Positions 14,117 through 22,703 of a stretch of 28,749 nucleotides of DNA are shown one piece after another. The first letter of the stretch is position 1; every line of letters begins with the position of its first letter. Source of the stretch: CAZRRV01 sp964406705 (GTDB taxonomy: Bacteria > Bacillota > Clostridia > Oscillospirales > Acutalibacteraceae); the NCBI GenBank assembly GCA_964406705.1, contig CAYOSS010000017.1:1-28749 (forward strand), given 5' to 3'. Position numbers and translations under genes: made by a program. The notes beneath the pieces were generated by a model. It had not been told where the DNA came from. It was given only the letters and a program-made list of their open reading frames with translations, and made no database searches.

Positions 14117-15184
14117 ATGGCGTTTGACGCGAACACGGAAGCGAATGTGGTCACAATCAAGGTAATCGGGGTCGGCGGCGGCGGCGGCAACGCCGTCAAC
14201 AGGATGATCGAGGCCGGGGTGCAGGGCTCGGACTTTGTCGTGATCAACACCGACAAGGCGGCTCTCCTAAAATCCAACGCCCCGGAGAAAATCCAGATAG
14301 GCGAGAAGCTCACCAAGGGGCAGGGCGCCGGAGCCAGCCCCGAGTGCGGGCAGAAAGCCGCCGAGGAGTCCAAGGAGGAGATAGCCGCCGCTCTTAAGGG
14401 CACGGATATGGTCTTTGTCACCGCGGGAATGGGGGGCGGCACCGGCACGGGAGCCGCTCCGATAGTCGCCGAAATAGCGAAGGAAATGGGGATTCTCACC
14501 ATAGGCATCGTCACCAAGCCTTTCGCGTTCGAGGGCAGGCGCCGTATGAAGCAGGCCGAGGTCGGCATCGCCGCGCTCAAGGAGCACGTGGACAGCCTCG
14601 TGGTGATCCCCAACGAGCGGCTGAAGTTCGTCTCCGAGCAGAAAATCACCCTTCTCAACGCCTTCCAGATAGCGGACGACGTGCTGCGCAAGGGCGTTCA
14701 GAGCATCGCGGAACTGATTAACACCACTGCGGTGATCAACCTCGACTTCGCCGATGTCAGCTCCATTATGAAGGACGCCGGCTACGCGCATATGGGCGTC
14801 GGCTCCGCGTCCGGCCGCGACAAGGCCGAGCAGGCGGCGAACGAGGCCATTCACAGCGCCCTCATAGAGACTTCTATGGATAACGCGTCCGGCGTTATCG
14901 TGAGCATCACCGCCTCGCCCGACATAGGGCTTGAGGAAGCCGAGCTCGCCTCCTCCATCATCGCGGAAAAGGCGAACCCCGACGCCAACATCATCTGGGG
15001 CGTCACATTCGACGACACTATGGAGGACGAGATGCGGGTCACCGTCATCGGCACGGGACTGGGTAACGAGCCGGAGAAGCCGAAGGAGCAGGAGAAGCCC
15101 GCCGCCGGCCTCGACGCCATCGCGGAGGAGAAGCCGCAGGACGACGATATCGACATCCTGGGCATATTCGGCAACCGGGGATAG
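14117..15184 (+). CDS. ftsZ: Cell division GTPase FtsZ
   Basis: FtsZ polymerises into the cytokinetic ring on the cytoplasmic membrane face. The 355 residues contain the N-terminal IKVIGVGGGGGNAVNRM, the tubulin signature GGGTGTG at 106-112, and the synergy-loop region with NLDFADV near 211. The C-terminal tail is short, with a Pro/Glu/Lys linker and the ending DIDILGIFGNRG, a variant of the conserved peptide that binds FtsA/SepF-type partners. I prefer the ATG at 14117: GGAGG at 14104-14108 sits 8 nt upstream, and the protein then begins MAFDANTEA. An ATG at 14102 overlaps that ribosome site. A dedicated promoter and a terminator-like hairpin bracket the gene. Confidence 0.98.
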   Translation: MAFDANTEANVVTIKVIGVGGGGGNAVNRMIEAGVQGSDFVVINTDKAALLKSNAPEKIQIGEKLTKGQGAGASPECGQKAAEESKEEIAAALKGTDMVFVTAGMGGGTGTGAAPIVAEIAKEMGILTIGIVTKPFAFEGRRRMKQAEVGIAALKEHVDSLVVIPNERLKFVSEQKITLLNAFQIADDVLRKGVQSIAELINTTAVINLDFADVSSIMKDAGYAHMGVGSASGRDKAEQAANEAIHSALIETSMDNASGVIVSITASPDIGLEEAELASSIIAEKANPDANIIWGVTFDDTMEDEMRVTVIGTGLGNEPEKPKEQEKPAAGLDAIAEEKPQDDDIDILGIFGNRG

Positions 15185-15216
15185 CTTTCCTCGCCGCCGG
15201 CAATACGGCAATATCC

Positions 15217-15247
15217 GGGGTATCGTGTCGCACGGTACCCCTGTTTT
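15217..15247 (+). terminator. Terminator-like hairpin after ftsZ
   Basis: GGGGTATCGTG (15217-15227) pairs with CACGGTACCCC (15231-15241), giving an 11-bp stem with one G-T pair and a 3-nt loop, followed by TGTTTT. It lies 32 nt after the ftsZ stop and 15 nt before the sortase start. The T-run is short, so termination is probably partial and some transcripts may continue into the sortase. Confidence 0.65.
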
Positions 15248-15262
15248 GGTTGAGAGGGCACC

Positions 15263-16054
15263 GTGGCTGCTGCGTCTGAAAGGAGAAAGAACACGGTTCG
15301 GTTTATAAAGAAATACTGGCGGCGGACGCTGATCATATTCTTCGCCGTGGTGTTCGTCTTCTCCGGGATGCTGCTGCTTGATCAGTTCCTCACGGGGAAG
15401 TCCACGCGCAAGGATTTGCAGAAGTTCGTCCTCCCGGAGGGCGCTCCGCTGCAGGAGGGCAAGCCGACCAATCCGGTTGATTTTCCGGGGCTAAAGGAGC
15501 TCAACCCCGATGTCGTCGGCTGGGTCCGCATACCCAACTGCGACATCGACTACCCCGTGCTCCGCCCCTCCGACGGCAACGACGGGTTCTATCTCAAGCG
15601 CAATATCTACAAAAAGTATGAGTTTGCCGGTTCCGTGTTTATGGAAAGCGTCAACTCGCCGGAGTTTTCCGACCCCGTCACCGTGATTTACGGGCACGCG
15701 ATGTTAAACGGCACTATGTTCGGCTCCCTGCAGAAGTTCCGCGACAAGGAGTACTTCGACGCTCGCCCGACGGTCTACGTCTACACCCCGGGGCATATTT
15801 TAAGTTACAGGGTGTTCTCGTTTTTCCGGTATGATAACCGGCATATAATGCGCTCTTTCGACTTTAGCGATCCCGAGCAGTTCGGCCGCTTCGCCCTTAT
15901 GTGCCAAAATCCGGAATGTAACATTAAGCAGACCCGCGAGGTAAAAATCGCCGGGGGGTCGCGGCTGTTGGTACTCAGCACCTGCGCCGGGGCGGGGGAT
16001 AAGTACCGCTATCTCTTAGTCGGCGTGCTTCAGAGCGACACCGAGACCGTGTAA
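15263..16054 (+). CDS. srtB: Class B sortase
   Basis: Sortases are membrane-anchored cysteine transpeptidases that cleave a sorting motif and attach surface proteins to peptidoglycan. The 263 residues have a basic N-terminus, one membrane helix (about 21-40) and an extracytoplasmic catalytic domain with His145 in YGHAM, Cys241 in LSTCAG and Arg249 in KYRYLLVG. The long helix-containing region between His and Cys fits class B. I see no LPXTG-like sorting signal on any protein in the window, so the substrates lie elsewhere. The start is ambiguous: GTG 15263 has a close GAGAGGG, while a better site, AAAGGAG (15280-15286), precedes the in-frame ACG at 15293. The gene is followed after 14 nt by ymfI. 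Confidence 0.92.
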   Translation: MAAASERRKNTVRFIKKYWRRTLIIFFAVVFVFSGMLLLDQFLTGKSTRKDLQKFVLPEGAPLQEGKPTNPVDFPGLKELNPDVVGWVRIPNCDIDYPVLRPSDGNDGFYLKRNIYKKYEFAGSVFMESVNSPEFSDPVTVIYGHAMLNGTMFGSLQKFRDKEYFDARPTVYVYTPGHILSYRVFSFFRYDNRHIMRSFDFSDPEQFGRFALMCQNPECNIKQTREVKIAGGSRLLVLSTCAGAGDKYRYLLVGVLQSDTETV

Positions 16055-16068
16055 GAAGGAAGGATAAT

Positions 16069-16800
16069 ATGAAGACAGTGCTTGTGACCGGCGCCGCCGG
16101 CGGCATAGGGCGCGCCATTGTGGCGGAGTTCGCTAAGAAGGGCTACCACGTGATTCTCCACTGCTTCCGCTCTACAGAAGCCGCCAAAACCCTCTGTTCC
16201 ACGCTCCGGGAAAGCGGAGTGGACAGCGCCGTCGTTAGGGCGGACATCGGCGATCCGCACCAGGTGAACGCTATGATCACCGGGATCACGAGGACATTCG
16301 GCGGGGTCGACATACTCGTCAACAACGCCGGGATCGCCCGCCAGCGGCTCTTCACCGACATAACGGACGAGGAGTGGGAGGAAATGCTCTCGGTGAACCT
16401 CTCCGGGGTGTTTTACACCTGCCGCGCCGTGCTGCCCGGGATGTTAAAGAAACAGTCGGGAAGCATTGTTAATATAGCGTCTGTTTGGGGCCAGACGGGA
16501 GGCTCCTGCGAGGTTCATTATTCCGCCGCGAAAGCCGGAGTGATTGGTCTTACCAAGGCGCTCGCGAAAGAGGTCGGCCCCAGCGGGATACGCGTCAACT
16601 GCGTCGCCCCGGGGGTCATTTCCACCCCGATGAACGCCTCTCTTTCGGTGGAGGACCTTTCCCGCCTCAGCGAGGAGACGCCGCTGCGCCGCATAGGGGA
16701 GCCGGACGAGGTCGCGAGGGCGGTGCTGTACCTGGCGGAGGACTCCGCTTCTTTTGTGACGGGGCAAGTGCTCTCCGTCGGGGGAGGGTACTATATCTGA
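16069..16800 (+). CDS. ymfI: EF-P 5-aminopentanone reductase (YmfI-like SDR)
   Basis: This short-chain dehydrogenase/reductase of 243 residues has the cofactor loop TGAAGGIG (7-14), NNAG (85-88), and the catalytic Ser138, Tyr151 and Lys155 (YSAAK). The run of features around these residues (FTDITDEEW, NIASVWGQ, CEVHYSAAKAGVIGLTKALAKE, APGVISTPMN) matches from memory the YmfI family, which in Bacillus reduces the 5-aminopentanone group on elongation factor P to 5-aminopentanol. A general FabG-like 3-oxoacyl reductase is the alternative, but no fatty-acid genes are nearby. AAGGAAGG precedes the ATG, and the gene is co-oriented with the sortase at 14 nt spacing. Confidence 0.8.
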   Translation: MKTVLVTGAAGGIGRAIVAEFAKKGYHVILHCFRSTEAAKTLCSTLRESGVDSAVVRADIGDPHQVNAMITGITRTFGGVDILVNNAGIARQRLFTDITDEEWEEMLSVNLSGVFYTCRAVLPGMLKKQSGSIVNIASVWGQTGGSCEVHYSAAKAGVIGLTKALAKEVGPSGIRVNCVAPGVISTPMNASLSVEDLSRLSEETPLRRIGEPDEVARAVLYLAEDSASFVTGQVLSVGGGYYI

Positions 16801-16863
16801 TAGTCTGCTCCTGAGCCTAATATCAAGTTAATTATAACGTTGTTATTTCTCTATGGAGGGAGT

Positions 16864-17751
16864 ATGAAGCAAGCCTATTATAGCACCCGGGTCAGCCAGT
16901 CACACGTCAATTTCTGGACGGAGGAGCGCTACGGGTTTGACCTCGGCGTCGATCAATGCGGCTATGAGTTCTGCGATCCGCTCCACTACTGGGAGGGGAT
17001 CCGCGACGACTACGTCCTGCACTACGTGCTTTCGGGGACCGGCTCGTTCCGCGATAAAAACGCCGGGCACGCCCTCACCGCCGGAATGGGCTTTCTCGTG
17101 ACCCCCGGGGTCTGGTGCCGCTGGGAAGCCTCGCGCGACGACCCCTGGGAATACCGCTGGGTTGCCTTCTCCGGGGAAAAAGCCTGGCAGGTGATGCATC
17201 TTTGCGGGATTAACGAGAGCAACCCCGTGTTCCGCTACGACGCGGACGATTTCCTCCCCCGCCGGATGAGGCTCATTTACGAGGCATCCAAGCGCCCCTA
17301 CGTCAGCGACCTCGTGATGGAGGGGCACCTCAATCTGCTGCTCTCGGAGCTCATCGAGAAGTTCCCCGCGCCGGCGATCAGCCGGGGGCTTGTCGCCAAC
17401 CTCGCCACGGTGAACACGGCTCTCCGCTTCATCGGCGCCCGCTACAAGGACGACATCACCGTGGACGATATCGCCGCCGCCGCCGGAGTCGAGCGCAGCT
17501 ACCTCTACCGGCTGTTTATGAAGTACACCTGTCTCTCTCCCAGCGCCACGCTGCGTAACGTCCGCCTGGAGCACGCCTGCAACCTGCTCAAAAGCGGCGC
17601 CCCCGTCGCCACGGCGGCTTACGACAGCGGCTTCCGGGACGTCGGCTACTTCAGCAAGGTTTTCAAGGAAGAGAAGGGTCTGATGCCGGGCGAGTACCGC
17701 GCCAAGAACCACCCCGACGACGCGCGCCAGTGGACGACGGGGGAGGAGTAG
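16864..17751 (+). CDS. AraC-family transcriptional regulator
   Basis: A 295-residue activator-type regulator. The N-terminal half (about 30-150) is a cupin-like sensor domain with the usual YVLHYVLSGTGSFRD and GFLVTPGVWCRWEA. The C-terminal AraC DNA-binding domain (about 190-285) has two helix-turn-helix units, the first around ITVDDIAAAAGVERSYLYRLF and the second around ATAAYDSGFRDVGYFSKVFK. This arrangement is typical of sugar-responsive regulators. The ATG at 16864 has a strong TATGGAGGGAGT leader, which itself overlaps any upstream TTG start. A plausible target is the adjacent consensus promoter at 17789, but no palindromic or repeated operator is evident there, so the ligand and regulon are unknown. 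Confidence 0.9.
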   Translation: MKQAYYSTRVSQSHVNFWTEERYGFDLGVDQCGYEFCDPLHYWEGIRDDYVLHYVLSGTGSFRDKNAGHALTAGMGFLVTPGVWCRWEASRDDPWEYRWVAFSGEKAWQVMHLCGINESNPVFRYDADDFLPRRMRLIYEASKRPYVSDLVMEGHLNLLLSELIEKFPAPAISRGLVANLATVNTALRFIGARYKDDITVDDIAAAAGVERSYLYRLFMKYTCLSPSATLRNVRLEHACNLLKSGAPVATAAYDSGFRDVGYFSKVFKEEKGLMPGEYRAKNHPDDARQWTTGEE

Positions 17752-17788
17752 AGAGCGGAGGGATTTTTAACATACCGAGCTTTTTCGC

Positions 17789-17817
17789 TTGACACTTTAT
17801 CGGCTTCGCGTTATAAT
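17789..17817 (+). promoter_or_regulatory. Perfect consensus sigma-A promoter upstream of the (GA)18 leader
   Basis: TTGACA (17789-17794), 17 bp, TATAAT (17812-17817): both hexamers and the spacing match the consensus exactly. The start of transcription should lie near 17824, so the transcript has a ~230-nt leader containing the leader ORF and the GA tract before the UbiA start. This is the strongest promoter in the window by sequence. Confidence 0.88.
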
Positions 17818-17851
17818 GTCCTAAAAGATTTATTGAAGAAGGATTTGACGA

Positions 17852-18051
<200 letters not shown>

Positions 18052-18055
<4 letters not shown>

Positions 18056-18948
18056 GCCGCGTCCTGCGGAAAGTCCGCTCCGCAGTCCGGCTGATGCGTC
18101 CCGCGCACTGGCTCAAGAACGCGCTGGTTTTTATCCCGACGGTGTTCTCCGTGCGGCTTCTGGAGCTTTCCACATTTGGCAAGGCGGCGGGCGGGTTCTT
18201 CGTGTTCTCCTTCCTTTCCTCGGCGGTGTATATCCTGAACGATATCCGCGACGCGGACGCCGACCGCCGTCACCCGGTGAAGAAGAACCGCCCCATCGCC
18301 TCGGGCGAGATCCCCGTCCCGGCCGCGTGGTGCTTAATGTTCGTTCTTGTCGTGGTGGCGGTCCTGCTGAATTTAGCGGTCTGCGGCGCCGACTGGCGGA
18401 GCTTCACGCTGATGGGAGCGTATTTCGCCATAAACCTCGGGTACAGCTTGGGGCTGAAGGGCGTGCCGTTCCTCGATATATCCCTCCTTGTCGCCGGTTT
18501 TATGCTGAGGGTCTACTACGGCGCGGCGGTGATTAACGAGAGCGTCTCCCACTGGGTCGCGCTGACCGTTATCGCTCTCTCCTTCTACCTCAGCCTCGGC
18601 AAGCGCCGCAACGAGCTGCTCCGCAATAACGGGAACTCCACCCGCAAGGTGCTTCGCTACTACTCGCTGAACTTTCTGGATAAGTTTATGTACCTCTGCC
18701 TCGCGATCGCGATTGTGTTCTACGCCCTCTGGAGCGCCGACGCCGCGATAATAGCCAAGTTCCGCACCGACAAGCTTATATGGACGGTGCCCCTTGTTAT
18801 TATCCTTATGATGAAGTACAGCGCGGATATAGAGTCCGACTCCGAGGGTGACCCGGTGGACGTCATTGTGCACGACCGGGTGCTGCTGCTGCTCTCCCTC
18901 GCGTACGGGATCATACTCCTGCTCACAATTTACCTGCCCGCGGTTTGA
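18052..18948 (+). CDS. UbiA-family prenyltransferase, DPPR-synthase-like
   Basis: This polytopic membrane enzyme of 298 residues resembles 5-phosphoribosyl-1-pyrophosphate:decaprenyl-phosphate phosphoribosyltransferase (the Rv3806c family), which makes the lipid-linked pentose from which arabinofuranose donors derive in mycobacteria. Visible family marks are RPAHWLKN near 16-23, the metal/diphosphate motif NDIRDADAD at 63-71 followed by DRRHPVKKNRPIASG, and a second cytoplasmic motif SLGKRRNELL near 180, with about eight or nine helices. Ordinary UbiA enzymes of quinone synthesis lack the RPxHWxKN opening. The ATG at 18052 is in an ATGA overlap with the leader ORF and has only a weak GGTGG site of its own. 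The frame cannot extend back past a TAG at 17968-17970. The downstream transferase is 14 nt away. Confidence 0.85.
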
Positions 18949-18962
18949 CGGAGGAAGTGACT

Positions 18963-21113
18963 ATGCCGGAAAATCGTCTTACCAAATCGAAGGATAAAGT
19001 TTCCCTCATTATGCTGACGGGGCTTTTCATCGTGGGACTGCTGTTTTCCCTTATCTTTGTAACCTCGGTTCTGTATATGTTCGGCGTGACCGTGAGCCCC
19101 GCGCATCTGCCGGTCGCCGTCCTGCTCTCCGCCGTGGCGTGTTTCTTACTTTCCGGGCGTTCGTTTAAGCGGACGGGCGTTGTCGTGGGCGCGGGAGTGG
19201 CTATAGTCTTGGCGGCGGCGGTGTTGGGAGCGGCTATTCCCGACGACTCTTGGGACGGCAATTCTTATCACAAAATGATAGCCGGGTTTTTACGGAATGG
19301 CTGGAACCCGCTTCACGAATCAATCTACGATTTCGCCGATCACAATTACCCGCTTACAGCGGAATTTCACGCGAGCTGGCTGGACGCGTATCCCAAGGGG
19401 ACGGAGATCATAGCCGCCTGCTTCTACCGCGTCACCGGCAACATTGAGACGGGGAAGCTCTTCAACTGGCTGTCAGTCGCCGCCGTGGGGTGCGTCTGCT
19501 CGTCCTATTTAGAGACGGCCGCCCGCCTGAGGAAATGGCAAGCTTTAGTCTGCGGCGCGGTGTTCGCGCTAAACCCGGTCTCCGCGGCCCAGGTGTTTTG
19601 CTTCTACAACGACGGCTTTCTCTGGCAAATGGTGCTGATATGTACGGCGGCGCTGCTCTACCTGCTCCTCTTCGAGAAGGGGTCGCTTCGCCCGGCGAGC
19701 CTGTTCCTAGTGTTCACGACAATAAGCATAGGCTTTAACGTAAAGTTTTCCGGGGTGATCTTCTTCGCGCTCCCCTGCGCGGGGCTGTTCGTCCTCTGGG
19801 CGGTCCGCGAGCTGCTAAAGAAAGATAAGAAGGGATGCTGGAGGAGGATATTCGCCGGCGTCGGGTTCTTCGCGGCGGCGGTAGCCTGTGGCTTCCTCGT
19901 CTGCGGGAGTAATTCCTACGTGATGAATGCGGTCCGCCACCGCAACCCGTTCTACAGCATATTCGGCGAGGGCGCTAACGAGATTATTCTGGGACAGATG
20001 CCGAAGGAGTTGTTAGACGATCCCGAGTGGAAGCGTGTCGCTAAAAACCTGCTCTCCGGCTTTGGCGTTATGAACGAGACTTCCCCCTCGGGTTCAATCG
20101 ATCAGCGGATCGGCGGCTGGGGGCCGCTCTTCAGCCTATTACTAATCTTCTCCGGCGTCGTATTGTTTATTGTATGGCTGCGCAACTTGAAGCGTCGCCC
20201 GCTGCTTTGCCGAGTTATGGAGGTTTTCGCGGCTCTGGGACTGCTTGCCGTGTTCACCGTGCCCGGGTTGTGGTGGCCGAGATATTTTGTCGCGCCGTTT
20301 TATATCCCTGTCGTGGCGCTCGTGGTGTTTTTCTTTATCGCCAACAGGAAGGAGGGCACATTCGTCCCGTTTGTTGCCGGGTGTATCGCGGTGCTGTTCG
20401 CCATAAACGCCGCTCCAGCGCTTAAGAAAAATATTGAGACGTACAGATCGGAGAAAAATGTCGACGCCGAGTGGGACAGAATGAGAGCTATTTCAGAGCG
20501 CGCGCCAATCAAAGTTTCCGTAAGGTACCAGGTGATTTACGAGTTTTACGGGCGGATGTTCAATGTGTTTGACAAGGGGATCGGTAATTACAGCTTTATT
20601 CATGATCCTGAAAGCTGGGATGACGCCGTTTACCATACTGTGTACCAAATGTTCCCGATCAGCTATTTTATACCGGAAGAAGGTGTCTGGGCGGCGAATG
20701 ACCTCACGGATTATCTCGGACAGGTCCGCGAGATGGACGGCGTGACGCTTCTTGTCGCGGTCCGCGGCGACGTATCGGGCGGCCTGACGGACGAGGCGGC
20801 GGCGGAACTCCGTGCTCTGGGGCTCGAAATAGACCTTCGCGACCACGCATGCGAGGCTTATGCCGCCGTGGTGGAGAACGGTAAAAAGCGCTTCGAGAAG
20901 GCGTCCGCGAAGGGGGTAATCTGGAACGACCCGGACGGGGTGGCGAGGGTGTATATCTCGAGCTCGTCAGACGGCGCGTCCGTCTTTGTGAACGGGACCG
21001 ATTATTCGCTGAACGGCCCCGGAATGAACTGCGTCCTCCTCGACTCGGAGTCCGGCTGCGTGCTGGATTCCGCCGTGTTCGACCCGGCTACGGGCACCGC
21101 GAGGCACGGGTAA
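18963..21113 (+). CDS. GT-C-like membrane glycosyltransferase with C-terminal ILEI-like region
   Basis: This 716-residue protein has about a dozen membrane helices in residues 10-490, and the loop after the third helix carries an acidic motif (IPDDSWDGNSYHK, near residue 92) typical of GT-C enzymes that use polyprenyl-phosphate sugars outside the membrane. A soluble extracytoplasmic tail follows. From about residue 600 the tail contains a segment ending in LTDEAAAELRALGLEIDLRD, then VYISSSSDGASVFVNGTDYS and NCVLLDSESGCVLDSAVFD. From memory these recall the ILEI/FAM3 carbohydrate-binding domain, in the order seen in bacterial versions. GGAGG lies 8 nt before the ATG. It follows the DPPR-synthase-like gene and is closed by a strong terminator, so the pair forms a module: donor synthesis, then transfer. 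The acceptor and exact sugar are unknown. Confidence 0.8.
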   Translation: MPENRLTKSKDKVSLIMLTGLFIVGLLFSLIFVTSVLYMFGVTVSPAHLPVAVLLSAVACFLLSGRSFKRTGVVVGAGVAIVLAAAVLGAAIPDDSWDGNSYHKMIAGFLRNGWNPLHESIYDFADHNYPLTAEFHASWLDAYPKGTEIIAACFYRVTGNIETGKLFNWLSVAAVGCVCSSYLETAARLRKWQALVCGAVFALNPVSAAQVFCFYNDGFLWQMVLICTAALLYLLLFEKGSLRPASLFLVFTTISIGFNVKFSGVIFFALPCAGLFVLWAVRELLKKDKKGCWRRIFAGVGFFAAAVACGFLVCGSNSYVMNAVRHRNPFYSIFGEGANEIILGQMPKELLDDPEWKRVAKNLLSGFGVMNETSPSGSIDQRIGGWGPLFSLLLIFSGVVLFIVWLRNLKRRPLLCRVMEVFAALGLLAVFTVPGLWWPRYFVAPFYIPVVALVVFFFIANRKEGTFVPFVAGCIAVLFAINAAPALKKNIETYRSEKNVDAEWDRMRAISERAPIKVSVRYQVIYEFYGRMFNVFDKGIGNYSFIHDPESWDDAVYHTVYQMFPISYFIPEEGVWAANDLTDYLGQVREMDGVTLLVAVRGDVSGGLTDEAAAELRALGLEIDLRDHACEAYAAVVENGKKRFEKASAKGVIWNDPDGVARVYISSSSDGASVFVNGTDYSLNGPGMNCVLLDSESGCVLDSAVFDPATGTARHG

Positions 21114-21142
21114 GGACCCCGGCTCGACCGTTAAAATATCCG

Positions 21143-21176
21143 ACCGGCGAAGGGCTGCGCTTCCTTCGCCGGTTTT
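21143..21176 (+). terminator. Rho-independent terminator after the glycosyltransferase
   Basis: ACCGGCGAAGG (21143-21153) pairs perfectly with CCTTCGCCGGT (21163-21173) around a 9-nt loop and is followed by TTTTCGT. It lies 30 nt after the stop codon and marks the end of the ubiA-glycosyltransferase transcript. Confidence 0.88.
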
Positions 21177-21274
21177 CGTGACGGTTCCGATAAAAATTCA
21201 TCATTCCTCCACCAAATATTAAAATCCCCGGCGTAAAATACATGTAGTAGGTCGACAGGGGAGGGGCGGACGCC

Positions 21275-22228
21275 GTGAGGAAATGTCTTTTCCCGGTGAT
21301 GTACGGGACGGTCTTGGCGCTGTTCACGGCGTATCTGCTGCTTGACACGTTCGCCATTAGGCGGGTGTACAGCCCCGTTGAGGAGAGTTACTCCTCACCC
21401 GTCACCGGGAGTGCCGACAGTACAGGGTCTGAAAGCTCCGAGCCGGGAAACGGGCTGCCGGGCAGCGATAGCGAGGCCGGATCCGCCGGGGCGGGGGCGA
21501 CCGTCACCGACCGCTCTTACAGCGACGGGAACATCGAGATAAAGATAGACGAGTACACCGTGAGCGGCACGGCGGTTTACGTCGCCGATATAGCCCTCTC
21601 CGACGCCCGGTACCTCAAAACCGCCCTCGCCGGCAACGTCTACGGGCGCAACGTCAAGGACAAAACGTCGTCCATGGCAAACGAGCATGGCGCAATATTA
21701 GCCGTTAACGGCGACTTCTACGGCTCGAGGGAGGACGGCTGCGTCCTGCGGGGAGGTGTGCTCTACAGGGGCGGCTCCGGGCGCGACAGGGAAGACTTGG
21801 CCGTTTACTCGGATGGGAGCTTCCGGGTTTTTAACGAGCGGGATACCGACTGCTCCTCGCTCGCGCAGGAGGGCGTCACTCAGGTGTTCTCCTTCGGGCC
21901 GGCGCTCGTGGACGGCGGGGAAGTCACCGTCGGCGAGGGGTATGAGGTCGGCAAGGCAATGGCGAGCAACCCCAGGACCGCTATCGGGGTCGTCTCGCCG
22001 CTCCACTACGTGTTTGCGGTGTCGGACGGGCGGACAAGCGAGAGCAGGGGGCTGTCCCTCTACCAATTAGCGGAGTTTATGCGGGGTTTGGGCGTCAAGA
22101 CGGCGTACAATTTAGACGGGGGTGGCTCGTCCACGATGTACTTTAACGGTGAAATCGTAAACCGCCCCACCACTAACGGACGTATCTCGGAACGCGAGGT
22201 GAGCGATATTGTCTACATCGGGTACTGA
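21275..22228 (+). CDS. Phosphodiester glycosidase (NAGPA-domain) protein
   Basis: The 317-residue protein has one N-terminal membrane helix (about 6-25), a Ser/Gly-rich linker (about 40-75) and an extracytoplasmic NAGPA domain (about 95-316). Domain marks are AILAVNGDFYGSR, NPRTAIGVVS and the diagnostic NLDGGGSSTMYFNGE near 280. The family includes the eukaryotic enzyme that removes GlcNAc from GlcNAc-1-phosphodiesters, and bacterial members are thought to act on phosphodiester-linked sugars in exopolysaccharides or wall polymers. The GTG start is supported by AGGGGAGGGGCGG upstream. The 3' end overlaps the next gene by 20 nt, so the following genes probably form one operon with it. Confidence 0.88.
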   Translation: MRKCLFPVMYGTVLALFTAYLLLDTFAIRRVYSPVEESYSSPVTGSADSTGSESSEPGNGLPGSDSEAGSAGAGATVTDRSYSDGNIEIKIDEYTVSGTAVYVADIALSDARYLKTALAGNVYGRNVKDKTSSMANEHGAILAVNGDFYGSREDGCVLRGGVLYRGGSGRDREDLAVYSDGSFRVFNERDTDCSSLAQEGVTQVFSFGPALVDGGEVTVGEGYEVGKAMASNPRTAIGVVSPLHYVFAVSDGRTSESRGLSLYQLAEFMRGLGVKTAYNLDGGGSSTMYFNGEIVNRPTTNGRISEREVSDIVYIGY

Positions 22229-22622
22229 TAAGACGGCTAAAATCTCGCTCGCCTATATAGCGTCGGCCGCGTTTACGGCGCTGTTCGGGGCGGTGTACGA
22301 GAGCTTCTCGCACGGGGTCTACTCGTATTATATGATATACGCGTTCGCCTGGCCCCTGCTTATGGGCGCCCTGCCCTACGCTGTTCTTGCCGTGGCGGGA
22401 CGCACCTCGTCCGGCCCCGTAGCGGAGAACCTGTGGCACAGCGCGGTGGCGACGCTTACCGTGGGGAGCGCGGTTAAGGGTGTTTTGGAGATTTACGGGA
22501 CGACAAACCGGCTCTCGGGCGTTTACGGCCCGGCGGGTCTGGCTCTCGCGGCGGCTGCGGTCGCGGTCGCGGTTATATCGGCACGTAAAGCTAAAGCGGC
22601 CAAAGGTAAAACCGCCGGGTGA
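22209..22622 (+). CDS. Small multi-pass membrane protein of unknown function
   Basis: I do not recognise this 137-residue protein. It has about four hydrophobic segments (roughly 12-33, 42-64, 75-95 and 107-127), with charged Lys-rich ends including the tail RKAKAAKGKTAG. Between them are SHGVYSYYMIYAF and LWHSAVATLTVGS. The start appears to be a TTG at 22209 within the end of the glycosidase gene, with GAGGTGAG a few bases before it; no ATG is available ahead of the first helix. The overlap and the neighbours suggest an accessory membrane component of the same extracellular glycan system, but nothing in its own sequence shows a function. Confidence 0.7.
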   Translation: MSTSGTDKTAKISLAYIASAAFTALFGAVYESFSHGVYSYYMIYAFAWPLLMGALPYAVLAVAGRTSSGPVAENLWHSAVATLTVGSAVKGVLEIYGTTNRLSGVYGPAGLALAAAAVAVAVISARKAKAAKGKTAG

Positions 22623-22703
22623 CCGCCTGCGTCACCTGATGGCACATCTTGCGCCGGGTCATTACTCGGTAATGGTTAATATCAATATAAGGGGGACTGT
22701 CTT

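Noticed and set aside
22664..22678. Small inverted repeat ATTAC-TCG-GTAAT ahead of the lipoprotein gene as an operator
   Set aside because: Only five base pairs, no neighbouring promoter boxes and no second copy in the window; too weak to call.
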